Below, piece after piece: positions 22,701-32,570 of a DNA stretch of 64,000 nt. The notes beneath the pieces are model-generated. The model saw only the letters and a list, made by a program, of their open reading frames with translations. It was not told where the DNA came from and ran no database searches. The DNA comes from Atherix ibis (lineage: Eukaryota; Arthropoda; Insecta; Diptera; Athericidae), in assembly GCA_958298945.1 (NCBI GenBank), contig OY282607.1, positions 78,298,868-78,362,867 on the forward strand, written 5' to 3'. Position 1 is the first letter of the stretch. Every line of letters starts with the position of its first letter. The position numbers and the translations under genes were made by a program.

Positions 22701-25700
22701 CGAGGTTCTCAAGCGCCTCAATAAAGAAAAAAAGAAAGAAAGTAAAGCACAGTCGTTAGCTTGCTGGACTACCACCCAATGGATCATGGGTTCGAATCCT
22801 ACTATGGCATAGTTTTACGCTAATTTCCAAAAAATCTTTATTTGCCATTCTACTTTAATTCTCTTATCCCGTTGTCATAGCATTAATACGTGCCAATTAT
22901 AAATTGGTTTAAAACGTGATTTAAGCCAATTTATAATCTACACAACAACCTCAAAAATTGGGATATAAGTACAGGGTGCGTTTTATGTTCCAGATCGAAG
23001 TTTTTTTTTAATAACTTTTAAACGAAATGCAATTTTACCATTTATATTTTATTGATTAATTATATGACCTTTATCATTATATATGGGATATGATGTCTGG
23101 CTCCGGCGTAATGGTGAGGTTTTTTAAAGACCTCACCATTACGCCGGAGCCAGACATCATATTTCACGTTTCGATCTTGAACGTTTCGATCAAGGTTGTG
23201 GTTTGTTTGTTAGTATATACTTTTTCCTTCAAGTATACGAAGAAATCGGGATAGTTCAAATCAGGAAATCGTAAGGGCCAATCGATATAAACACTTTTTG
23301 ACATTATTCGGCAACTACTTTTGACACTAAATTTGCATCGTTGCACGAGCTGCGTGTGATGCGGCATTATTTTGTTGGAACCACGTGTTCTGTAGGCCCA
23401 ATTAATCCAATTTGGGGAGAAGAAAGTGTTCCAACATGTTCCAATAGCGGCCACCAGTAACTGTTACAGAATTATCTCCAGCATCCTCAAACAAATAAGG
23501 CCCAATGATGCCACAGTACCATACAGTTACTCTACGAACGTATAGTGGTCTTTGGTGTACACTGAGGGTTTTCAGTGCCCCAATATTAAGAAATCCAGCC
23601 AATACGAAGTGTGCTTCATCGCTGATAATGACTTTTTCCCAAAAATGGTGGTCGTCTATACCGAGCTGTAAAACTCGAGCACTCCAGTTTCGCCGCTGTT
23701 CATAGTTATTTGCATGCAGCTGTTGTGTCAATTGAATTTTAAACGGTTAAAAATGTAATTCTTTTTTGAGAATTTTTAACATGACGGAGACATTCCCAAT
23801 TCTTGTGCACGGCGTCGATGAGAGGTACCCGGGCATTCAGCAACACTTTGCCTCACTGCATCAATCTTTTCAGGTATACGTTGGCTTGATTATAGCCCAG
23901 TCTTCGCTTTGTCGCTCAGCGTATGCATATTTTCAAAATTATTCATTACACGCTGAATGGTTGAATATGCTCGGCATATGATTAACACAAAAAAAGTCAT
24001 ATAATTTTCTCCGGGTATTCACAATTGAACAATTATTTAAATAAAATGTTTTAATAATATCAACACATTAGAGCTGCGATAAATTGTTATCGACCACTCT
24101 TTATGACTGTCAAGTGCTAACAGACAAATGTCATTCAAACCAAAATGGCGGCTAAATAAAATCGACCTAGAATATCTGTATTTAGAAATAGGATTTTGAT
24201 AAAAGTTTTATTTTACTAATATTGTAGTAAATTTTAATTTTTGTTAAATTATAACATTTTTTACTGTTTTAATGTAAATATTTTTTAGACTTATTATAGG
24301 CCTCAATCCTTTACTTGGCGTATGTGGTTTTTAAATTCTCTAAAATTTAAAAATTGCCTATGCACGCATGATTTTTACAAGGAAAAGTACAATGCCATCA
24401 AATCGCACGATCTTGGAGGTTAATCGGCAACACCAAATCTCTATACTGCGTGTCCTGATAACTTTTCGCCAAATAAAGTCTAAATTTGTCATGTTTTGTG
24501 GTTGTTGATGCCATATATGGTTCAGATTGAAATCATCAAATTCAAGGCAAGAAAAGTCGGTAATCATAAGGCAATACATAAGGTAATCATAAGGAAGTAA
24601 TCAAAATGCTTTACTTGGCGTATGTGCTTTTTAAATTCTTTAAAGTTTGAAGTCTGTGCAGGCATGATTTTTACATGTGCAGGCATGATCTTGGAGGCCA
24701 ATTGGCAACACCAAATCACTAAACTTCGTGTCCTGACAACTTTTCGCCCAATAAAGTCAAAATTTGTCATGTTTTGTGGCTTGCGGCAAAGTCTTGTTGA
24801 TACCATAGATGGTTCAGATTAAAATCTTCAAGTTTAAAACAAGAAAAGTCGGTAATCATAAGGCCATACCACTCAGAATTAACGGTAAGGGTCTCTCATT
24901 CTTCATTTTCCTACAAATACGGGCCAATGACACCACATCCAGACCAAAACGCACATCAGGCAGTCACTTTTGGCGGATACAGTACCCTGTTCACAGTTAA
25001 TTTCAGATTTTCAGAACCACATTTATGGCAATTTTACAATACTTATTGAAGTGTTCACCAAGCTTCAACAATTTTATGGCAATTTTTAATTAGTAGAACG
25101 ATCCACATTGTAGAATGGCAAACACAAATCTAACAAAATAATACCTTTAATAATGTTAGACATCTGCCAAATGATTGAGCTATACTTTTCAAATAAAAAA
25201 AAAATGGATAAACCTTCATGAAAAAAAAAATTTCATTTTCAAATATCAATAATTTATTAAGAATTAAGTCTTTAAACTGAATAACATTTGAAAATACCAA
25301 TAATTTAATATGATTTTTTATTCAGGAGCAATATGTTTCGTGGTTGTTATTGCCTTGGATTTGGCATACTATCCAGATGGTTCCAATACTTGTGCGGGTT
25401 ATTTGCGAATGTTTCCATTCTTCAATTTGGGAAATTCCATTATAAATTTAGTTTCGAGAAATTCCTTATCTAGAATATGTGATGAGAATCCTACGTGCGG
25501 TATTAGTGATGATTTTTTTCTCAATATATTTTAAACGATTAAAATGATTATTTTTATAGATTCAAATATATTGATATGGAAAGATAAGGCAATAAATGAT
25601 GGTCTACTCGGATTATCAATTAACTTTTTTGTATACTTTCTGCTTCTTTTTCTTGCCGAATATAAAGTTCTCAATAAATTGGGTATATTAATTTACGGAC

Positions 25701-28700
25701 AATTCAAGTAATGATTTTCAATTAAATATAACATTAAAAAAAATTGGTGTACAATTTTTCATGAACAATTTGTAGATCGCTGAAGTTGCCAAAGGATCCA
25801 GACTACGGTTTTGATGATGATGTGAAAGATGAAAAACGACTTGTTTGTAATATACCCAATGAGAAGATAAAGTCACATAGTCTGATAATGAGGAACGCTA
25901 CCAAATTTTATGGTAACTTTCTGGCTGTAAACCAGATTTCATTAGCAATTGAATCGTAAGTATTTAAATATTGATTTAGGCAATTTTACAGTTTTTTTTT
26001 TTCATATTTTACACTTAGTTCGGAGTGTTTTGGATTATTGGGAATAAATGGTGCAGGAAAAACAAGCACATTTAAAATGCTAACTGGAGACGAATGGATA
26101 TCCTTTGGAGAAATTTATATAAATGGCGTAGACATTAGGAGTAATGTTAGTAAGATTTATAAAAAAATCGGATATTGCCCTCAATTTGACGCGTTACTTG
26201 AAGACTTTACGGGACGTGAGACATTACGCATGTACTGCCAATTGCGTGGTGTTCAGCCAACAAAAATAGAAAATCTTTGCCAACATTTAGCGAAATCATT
26301 GGGTTTTTTTGATTGCATCGATAAAATGGTTAGGAGCTATAGTGGAGGAAGCAAACGAAAACTGAGCACTGCTTTAGCATTGATCGGATATCCTCAAGTA
26401 ATATTTTTAGATGAACCAACAACAGGAATGGATCCAAAATCCCGTCGCGATCTATGGAATGTTATCTGCAAGATCAGAGATGCTGGTAGAACTGTAATAT
26501 TAACCTCTCATAATATGGAAGAATGTGAAGCCCTATGTACAAGAGTAGCAATTATGGTTAATGGAGATTTTGTATGCCTTGGTTCAACGCAACATCTTAA
26601 GAATAAATTTTCTAAAGGACTTGTAATTAGTATTAAAATAAAATCTCGTGAATCTGATACATTAAATGGAACCACTTCGTTTGAGTAAGTACTTATTATT
26701 TTTTTTAAATAATCACATATGAGCCAGCACATTTGCACCAAATATAATAGCACTAAAAATTTATTAATAGAAATTGTTATGAATGTGTCTTCGATGATGT
26801 TATCAGCAGTAAGCCAACCAGTAAGTTCATGGTTAAGAGGTAAAGATCATACACTATTAATAATCCTCATTAAATTCTATAAGATATTAATGTATTTTCT
26901 GTATTCGCTTGAATGGTTTGTATTTATTTTATAAAGGATTGATGATGGGAAAATTATTAATATTATTTTTTTATCAAATTTAAACTTCAATCAGTTTGTG
27001 TTAATTTTATTAAATATAAAATATTCGATATTTTATCAGATATTAAAAGATACCTTAGAATATTTTACAGTTAACCTTTAGTATCTTTTCTTACTATTTT
27101 ATTATTGGTTAAGTAATCACAGAGATCATCTATAAATATTAAAAGCATTGTACTACATATCGAAACTAACAGTAAAATTTAGTTAATTATTTTTTCTTTA
27201 GCAATACATGTCAGCGGTCTGTCTTGTAACTTCTTGAAATTAAATTTGCTAGATTGTCTTAATCAAATAAATTTAAGTAAGTGCACAGCCCATTGAGAAC
27301 TTTTTAAATTAGTTCAACATATGATGGTAGTTCGAGAAGTACCTGACCTCACATATAAATATGTTACACGTTGATGTTTGGAAAAAAATACTATGATCGA
27401 AAATACAAACTTTATTAAGTTTAAGTTTGAAGTTTGGTGCAGCTGCATTGTTTAGTATTTGTTTGATAGATATTAATAGTGAGCGCTTTCAATGAATTTT
27501 GTAAACATGGAAAAAATTGGTCATCGTTCCGGTCCAACCAATATTAAAGCCAAGCTAGACTCTATTTGGCGAGGAGGGAGGTGTAGTCTATTTACAACAA
27601 TAAAATATATTTGAGTGGAAGAGTTTAAACTAGACCGTACGAGCTGCGAAAATGAACATCGCAGATGTCGCCCAAATGAGATGACCACGCCAGAAATGGT
27701 GAAGAAAATCCACAAAATGGTATTGAATGACCGTCGACTAATAGTGCGCAAGCTAGCAGGTATGGTAGGCATTTCAAAAAGTGATGTACATCGCATGTTG
27801 GCTGAAAATTTGGACATGATCAAGATGAGTGCCGCGTTTGCTCATAATGGAACAGAAACAGCGTTGCGAGGATGATTCAGTCGATTGTTTGGAGATGTTT
27901 CACAACAATAAAGCCGATTTTTTGTTTTGATTCATAACTATGGATGAAACATGGGTATATTACGTCATACCTGAGATAAAGGGGAGAAACCGTGAAGCAA
28001 ATCGAACTTCAAATCAATGAATTGAAGTTCGAATTGCTTCTTCACGCACTCTATTCGCTAGATTTAGTCCACTCGGATTATTTTCGCTTTCCAAAGTTGA
28101 AAAAAGGTTCGGTGGTAAAAGATTTGCGTCGGTGGTAAAAGAACAAGGAAGAGGGGGGGGGGGGGTTCTGTGGTTAATAGCTGCTTTAAGGAGCTCAACG
28201 GTTCTTACTATAAACATGGTATCGAAGCTATTGAACATCGCTGAAAAAAGTATATCGAGATAAAAAGAGACTATGTTGAGAAATAAAGATATTTTCCCGA
28301 AATTTTTCGTTTCCATTGCTAGGTCGGTTACTTCAGCGACTACCCTCGTAGCTGATGATTTCGTATCGCCATGCGCTCACAAATTCTCCCTCTTTTTATA
28401 ACGAAAACTCATAGCTTAAATTCATAAATTTTTTCTTTCAATAATGATAAATATTGCGTTATAATAGAGATATCATTTCATCGATATTGTTATTTTGAAC
28501 GGAAGAAGATATGTCAAATATCCTTTTTGTATTATACGTGTTGTCTAAAGAATTATTTTTTTTAAATGCTGACAATTTGTTAGTTCGTTTTTATCATAAT
28601 TATTGTTAATTCTTTAGAGAGTAATTAGAGCTATTTTAATTTCTAGAAGACCAACTTGTCGCAAATGCACACCGAAAAAAAAAGTTACAGTCCCCTTTTT

Positions 28701-31700
28701 AGCATGACACATATCCATACATTTCGGTTGTATTTGCACATAGGCTTTGCCTACACGTTATAGCAATCGATAAAAGACAACATTGATAAAAAAAATGACT
28801 TCCTTTTAGTTGTTTTCCTTCTTAATCCCTTAGTGCAAAATTCTGTACACTAAAAGAACGAGTAAAGGCATGTCATCTGATCAGTTTATTATTTATATTT
28901 ATGCTTAATTCAATTGTTAAGGTCATATATGCATTTATCTCAGCTTTGATTTCAATTTCAACAATGCTCACACACATAGAAAAAACACTAAAATTTGTTG
29001 CAGTACTTCAACGCCAACGTTTGTAGTTGACGTCCGTTGTCAGAGTTTTGCGACATTCCATAAGAATATGGAGTTTTTAAACATTTTGGCAGCTACAAAT
29101 ATATGCCGTTTAAAGTTCTCGTTGGGCTTTATTTTTTCGTTACATTCATCCGTTTAGATATAATTTTCTAAAATAATTTAAAACAACCCTTAATACCTAT
29201 CATATCATTAAAAATAAAATCGAATACTGATTAATAATAGTGGAAGGTGTACTTTTATTGCGAGGATAGTAATTGAGTAGATTCTTCTTTCCTATACGAA
29301 AACGTTCTAAGACAATTATTAATCATTGAAGATGGCACCGATACTGAAGATAGTGTCAGTCCTCAATTATGTAAGCATGCGATTTTGAAAGAAAAAATAA
29401 ACTAAAAATCTGGTAATATATGCACACACTCCTGGTATAAAAGAAGAGTAGCAATTTTACATCAGTTGGATAGAAGCAAAAGATAATTAAACGTTTTTTG
29501 TATAATGTTTTAACGGAAACGAATTGGTACACAGGACAAAGAAATAATGATAATAAAAGAAGCAAACTTTGACGAAACTTAAATCCCATTAAATTTCAAT
29601 GAAATAAAAATATACTTTGGATTATGAATAATAATACAATACGAGTAGCACACATTAAAAAGCCACAAATTAAAATGATCTGGTCCAAGAGTCATTATAG
29701 AAACGCGAATATTCAAAACAAACTATCCATTTGCCTTATATAGTCATTCAAATATTTTGATTTTATTCAAAAACTATTTTTAAATATATTACAAAATTCA
29801 ACTAACGCTCTTTAATTTTTCGTTAATAATAAAAACAAGTAAATTTAATATAAGCCTACGATGTAATTGTAGTGCACTAATGCCTCATTGTTTCGAAAAA
29901 TATCATACGGTAGAAAATTGCTAACTTTCTCCAACTTTTACTGATACCAGTTAAACCTGGTTAAGTTAAACTAGTTGTACCTCACATACATACAAGGTCT
30001 GTTCAGAAAGTATCGCGAATTTTGAATTTTCGCGGGTTACGTATATTTGATTTTAGATTTTTTGTGGCGTTATGTTGGTACTCATGTCTCTCACTTATGC
30101 CGACAAATTCGGCTATTTTGAATGTTCAGTTAATTTTTGATAACTGCTTTGCTTGCACGTGTTTTGGCTCGTCTTCAATTTTTGCCCATTCCAAAAAATG
30201 GATCAAAGAATCTGTTTCGGGAACAAGAAAAAGTCACAGGGGGCCAGATCTGGGGAATACGGTGGCTGCGGCAATATTAGTGTGTTGTTTTTGTCCAAAA
30301 ATTCACGCACAAGCAACGATGCGTGAGCAAGGGCGTTATCATGGTGCAAAAGCCAATTTTTGTTCTTCCACAAATCCGGGCGTTTCACATAACTTGCAGG
30401 TAATATTTCTTATTAACCGTTCCACCCTGTGGCAAGAACTCATGATGCACCACGCTCCTGCAATCGAAGAAAACGGTAAGCAAAACCTTCACTTGGCGCG
30501 CTTTTTTCGGTCTTGGCTGGTGCGGCAGCTTGCAATTGGGATAATTGAGCTTTGGTTTCCACGTCATAACCATAAGCCAGTTATGACCCTCTGGAGCAAA
30601 TTTGGGTCGTCGCGGACAGCCAACAGCTCCTTAGCAATGTTAATGCGATGCTATTTTTGGTCGAAATTGAGCAATTTTGGTACGAATTCCGCGGCGACCC
30701 GTCCCACGCCCAAATCATTGGTAAAAATCGAATGGCACAAGCCAATCGATATGTTTAAGTCCTCAGCAACTTCTTTAATGGTGATTCGACGATTGGCCAA
30801 TACTATTTTCTTCAGTTCATCAATGTTTTCGTCTGTTGTTGATGTGCTCGGGCGTCTAGCACGCTTTTCGTCGTTCACATCTTCTCGGCCCCGTAAGAAC
30901 ATTTCGCACCACCGATAAACGTTGCTTCGGTCCAAGGTAGGTTCACCATATGCCACAGTCAACATTCGGAATGCGTCCGCGCAATTAATTTTGTTTTTCG
31001 CACAAAATTTGATACAGATTCTTTGATCCATTTTTTGGAATAGGCAAAAATCGAAGACGAGCCAAAACATGAGTACCAACATAAATCGAAGAACCAACAT
31101 AACGCCATAAAAAAATCGAAAATCGAATACACGTAACCCGCGAAAATTCAAAATTCGTGACACTTTTTGAACAGACTTCGTACCTCATTGTTTGGAAAAA
31201 TAGCATACGGTTAAAGATTACTATTTTTTCCAATTTTTACTGATACAGTATCAGTTAAACCAGTTGTACTTCACATACAAATGTTTGAGGATAGTAAAAT
31301 TATTAATTTTTCGCCGCACCGAAATATACATATCAGAGTCTATAAATTTTTAAATATGTGTATGACCGATATTTTTGTTGATTGTAGCCCTTGCCATCGG
31401 TACTTAGCGCGTAAAAAACAAGAGGCAAGTATAAATTTTAATCTTTCATTGATTCAAATTTTGGCAGAAGCTAACTTTTTCTAAGTTCAATAAGCCCCTG
31501 TGAAATGCGAAATTCCTTTTAGAGAAATAGGCTATTATTATCATCATGTCTACCACCAATTCAACTTGTGCATGTAAATTTTATCATTTAACGTTTTCTC
31601 TTTCAAGTGTATTTTTTTATTAGAATTAAGGCCCAAAAATTCAAAAATATATCATTTAGCACGTAGAATATGTTTAAAAATTTAATAAAAATTTGCTTTA

Positions 31701-32242
31701 TGTTCAATTTTGTGCCCACACAAACACAAAAATATGGTATCATACATGAGAGCTGTGAGGCACAAAAGGTTGATTAATGAAAGAAGTGTGTCTTATAGTT
31801 AGAGTTTATGTTGCACAATTGCACGTTTTAGTATAAATTTATTTATTATATTTGTTTGAATCAAAACCGATTAGTAATTGAATGGACTGTTATAGAACCC
31901 ATACTCCTGAGATATTATCAATGGCTAATTTAAACTCGAACGTACTGAAAGTGAAAGAGTTCATCACCGACAGCTTTCCAAATGCTACACTCAAGTAAGA
32001 ACCAATTACATAATTGTAAAATGTAATTAATTATATTTTCTGAATATTTTTCATTTAGGGATGAGCATAAAGATTTTTTGGTATACTTTGTGCCAACTGA
32101 AGGTGTGAAATGGTCAAAAATATTCGGAATTATGGAAAGTAATAAATACGAATTAAATATAGAAGACTACTCCATAAGCCAAACAACTTTAGAGCAAATA
32201 TTTTTGGATTTTGTTAAATACCAACGAGAATTAATGAAATGA
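15647..32242 (+). CDS. Complete ABCA-subfamily ABC transporter, 14 coding exons
   Basis: Full ABC transporter of the ABCA type, an integral membrane ATPase moving lipids or related substrates. Exons: 15647-15858, 15934-16513, 16563-16706, 16769-18055, 20628-20958, 21043-21574, 21644-21990, 22052-22177, 25326-25499, 25560-25707, 25776-25955, 26019-26684, 31896-31994, 32059-32242. They sum to 5,010 bases: 1,669 residues plus stop, close to human ABCA3 (about 1,700). Both halves have a membrane domain with a large outer loop and a nucleotide-binding domain. NBD1 has GHNGAGKST at 547-555, LSGGM at 646-650, D670/E671 and H702. NBD2 has GINGAGKTS at 1362-1370, YSGGS at 1461-1465, D1485/E1486 and H1518. 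All motifs are intact. Start is the first ATG; an in-frame TTG lies two codons before it. Only the exon 4 donor (GTTCGT) is weak. Substrate unknown. Confidence 0.92.
16769..18055 (+). CDS. ABCA exon 4: rest of membrane domain 1 and NBD1
   Basis: Residues 313-741 in a single 1,287-base exon. Membrane helices run to about residue 475 and NBD1 follows from about 520. It carries Walker A, Q-loop (YCPQEN), signature LSGGMQRK, Walker B VFCDEP and H-loop STH. The Cys before the catalytic Asp is unusual but not disabling. The exon must end in phase 0 to meet the acceptor at 20628; the only fitting donor is GTTCGT at 18056. Confidence 0.88.
18253..19255 (-). mobile_element. Mariner family B, copy 4, in ABCA intron 4
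   Basis: A 1,003-base copy with TA flanks and termini TTGGGTTGTTCGGAAAGTAA on the left and the matching inverse on the right. It keeps more of the 3' half than other copies: the minus strand near 18600-18400 corresponds to the HDNA block and the SPDLAPS region. The part around 18930-18960 is deleted within the N-terminal domain. No intact open frame. Confidence 0.88.
19269..19644. mobile_element. MITE with about 35-bp terminal inverted repeats
   Basis: The ends GCTGTCTTCCATTG and CAATGGAAGACAGC extend inward into matching GCTACTCACAA / TTGTGAGTAGC, giving inverted repeats of about 35 bases with a few mismatches. TA flanks both sides (19267-19268 and 19645-19646), as expected of a TA target-site duplication. 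At 376 bases it has no coding capacity. The superfamily is unclear; TA sites fit Tc1/mariner or PIF-type mobilisation. Confidence 0.85.
19830..20560 (+). pseudogene. Mariner transposase relic in ABCA intron 4
   Basis: Plus-strand pieces in order: the HTH/GRLSTLETNKNVERLK segment near 19950 (equivalent to GRPSTSxTDENVERV), then GHLSYQRSVTDKVEA in place of the FFLFPKLK...GH region, then FQRC...EWKQR and CPRDNYFEED at the C-terminus. The middle with most catalytic residues is deleted, and stops are frequent. It belongs to the same broad mariner lineage as the relic at 38370-38960. Confidence 0.65.
20628..22177 (+). CDS. ABCA exons 5-8: NBD1 tail and membrane domain 2
   Basis: Exon 5 (20628-20958) closes the NBD1 regulatory tail (FGISPTTLEEVFLRI). 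Exon 6 (21043-21574) begins the second membrane domain with helix LLINTLIPLIFLLIAVI at about residues 888-907 and most of the second outer loop. Exons 7 (21644-21990) and 8 (22052-22177) encode several membrane helices. The 84-base intron 5 (20959-21042) is a multiple of three with no stop in frame. Exon phases agree at every joint. Confidence 0.87.
22300..22462 (-). mobile_element. Mariner family A, end fragment
   Basis: It begins after TA with CGAGGTCTGTGCAAAAATTA and continues through the subterminal sequence of family A for about 160 bases, then stops without the other end. The motif CCGACCAATTCGGCCATTTT occurs twice, 34 bases apart. Confidence 0.8.
22480..22910 (+). repeat. LINE-tail plus tRNA-SINE composite, copy 2
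   Basis: From about 22480 to 22690 the sequence matches the 3' tail region of the I-type LINE relic at 42690-43250 (AAATGGCCTTTGGCTCT, then repeated AAAC). From 22745 a tRNA-like head (CAGTCGTTAGCTTGCTGG, B-box GGTTCGAATCC) and a TTTACGCTAATTTCC tail follow, matching the SINE at 7548-7726. The same junction occurs at 43050-43345, so the two parts move together. Confidence 0.72.
23088..23162. repeat. Perfect 33-bp hairpin in ABCA intron 8
   Basis: Arms 23088-23120 and 23130-23162 are exact reverse complements with a 9-base loop. It is much more GC-rich than its surroundings. It lies beside the end of a DD41D element. Confidence 0.92.
23163..24165 (-). pseudogene. DD41D (rosa-like) transposase relic in ABCA intron 8
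   Basis: Reading right to left: the HTH domain with the family's NTRRKLYDFF-like start near 24010, then LHANNYEQRRNWSARVLQLG, the first catalytic block VIISDEAHF at about 23620 and a GIIGPYLFEDAGDNSVTVTG segment. The second block reads QQNNAA where the copy at 43346 has QQDGA, so the second catalytic Asp is lost. Last comes FPDLNYPDFFVYLKEKVYTN, the third block. Stops and frameshifts make it non-functional. Names of the subfamily are inferred from motif spacing. Confidence 0.78.
24290..25020 (-). pseudogene. DD41D-like transposase relic with internal duplication
   Basis: Two copies of a segment of about 270 bases lie exactly 300 bases apart (24309 onward and 24609 onward). On the minus strand each encodes a decayed version of the QDGATCHTA...NWPPRSCDLTP region, for example QDKTLPQATKHDKF and CCQLASKIMPAH. 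Beyond them, at 24900-24990, remnants of the GPxFFxxxxGxTVTV region are faintly visible. Assignment rests on weak similarity. Confidence 0.5.
25326..26684 (+). CDS. ABCA exons 9-12: last helices and NBD2
   Basis: Exon 9 (25326-25499) and exon 10 (25560-25707) carry the last outer loop (NPTCDSNILIW across the joint) and the final helix (INFFVYFLLLFLAEYKVL). Exon 11 (25776-25955) is the linker into NBD2. Exon 12 (26019-26684) holds the core of NBD2 with intact Walker A, Q-loop YCPQFD, signature YSGGSKRKLS, Walker B VIFLDEPTTG and H-loop TSHN. Introns 9-11 are 60, 68 and 63 bases. Confidence 0.9.
27480..28320 (+). pseudogene. Mariner transposase relic in ABCA intron 12
   Basis: Plus-strand pieces: EEFKLDRTSCENEHRR and EMTTPEMVKKIHKMVLNDRR (27615-27730), which is the helix-turn-helix part of a mariner. 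Then a stop-riddled TMDETWVYYV catalytic block near 27940, SLYSLDLVHSDYFRFPKLKK (third Asp block) near 28050, and the C-terminal YYKHGIEAIEHR...IKRDYVEK. The segment holding the second Asp is deleted. A run of 13 Gs lies at about 28153. Confidence 0.72.
28321..29877 (+). other. Intron 12 of ABCA gene, no feature seen
   Basis: AT-rich intron sequence. The few open frames are short and low in complexity. No terminal repeat, SINE head or transposase motif was seen. Confidence 0.6.
29878..31280. repeat. Direct repeats of about 100 bases flanking a mariner
   Basis: 29888-29992 and 31181-31280 are similar copies: both contain CCTCATTGTTT, CATACGGT, TTTTACTGATAC, CAGTTAAACC and TTGTAC(C/T)TCACATACA. 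They bracket the mariner at 29993-31180. Divergence and small indels show an old duplication. Confidence 0.75.
29993..31180 (-). mobile_element. Mariner family A, near-full-length inactive copy
   Basis: A 1,188-base element flanked by TA with termini CAAGGTCTGTTCAGAAAGTA and the inverse at 31180. On the minus strand the transposase begins at about 31031 (MDQRICIKFCAKNKINCADA) and shows the HTH motifs (VYRWCEMFLRGREDVNDE, RRPSTSTTDENIDELKK). After a gap come FFDCRSVVHHEFLPQGGTVN, LLHHDNALAHAS (second Asp) and PPYSPDLAPCDFFLFPKQ (third Asp). The first Asp block is degraded and at least two frameshifts occur. It lies in ABCA intron 12. Confidence 0.92.
31896..32242 (+). CDS. ABCA exons 13-14: C-terminal regulatory domain
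   Basis: Exon 13 (31896-31994) and exon 14 (32059-32242) complete the transporter. The joints restore ETHTPEILSMANLNSNVLKV and LKDEHKDFLVYFVPTEG. The end DYSISQTTLEQIFLDFVKYQ is nearly the same as in the upstream paralogue (DYSISQTTLEQIFLDFAKYQ). Stop is TGA at 32240-32242. Confidence 0.9.
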
Positions 32243-32537
32243 TAATTTAGCAGCAATTCCAGTAATTATCTACTATATTCCTGATAACAATGAGCACTAA
32301 TCAATCATGTTTACAATATTTCCACCAAACGAAAACAACAAATTATTATAACTGTTAGCTTATTTTTAATAGAAAACAGAAAATGTTCCATCAATCGATT
32401 CGAAATGGGAAAACATTTTCTTCCAATATGATTTAATGTACGCGCTTAATAGACAGTAGCTATATGTTAATTTCTGAAAATGTAAACGCTTTCAATTTTG
32501 TATGAAATCTTATAATTTCTTTTCATAAATGTTATCA

Positions 32538-32543
32538 AATAAA
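32538..32543 (+). terminator. Poly(A) signal AATAAA of the complete ABCA gene
   Basis: This is the first clear AATAAA after the stop at 32242. It lies 28 bases before the stop codon of the convergent anox gene (32571), so the 3' ends of the two transcripts probably overlap. Confidence 0.6.
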
Positions 32544-32570
32544 AATTCTATCTATTGTGTATTACAAATT

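Noticed and set aside
28150..28170. G-run as a second Helitron end
   Set aside because: No CTRR terminus or terminal hairpin follows it; it is only a homopolymer inside a mariner relic.
30022..30918. 298-codon plus-strand open frame
   Set aside because: It is the antisense shadow of the mariner transposase encoded on the minus strand of 29993-31180.
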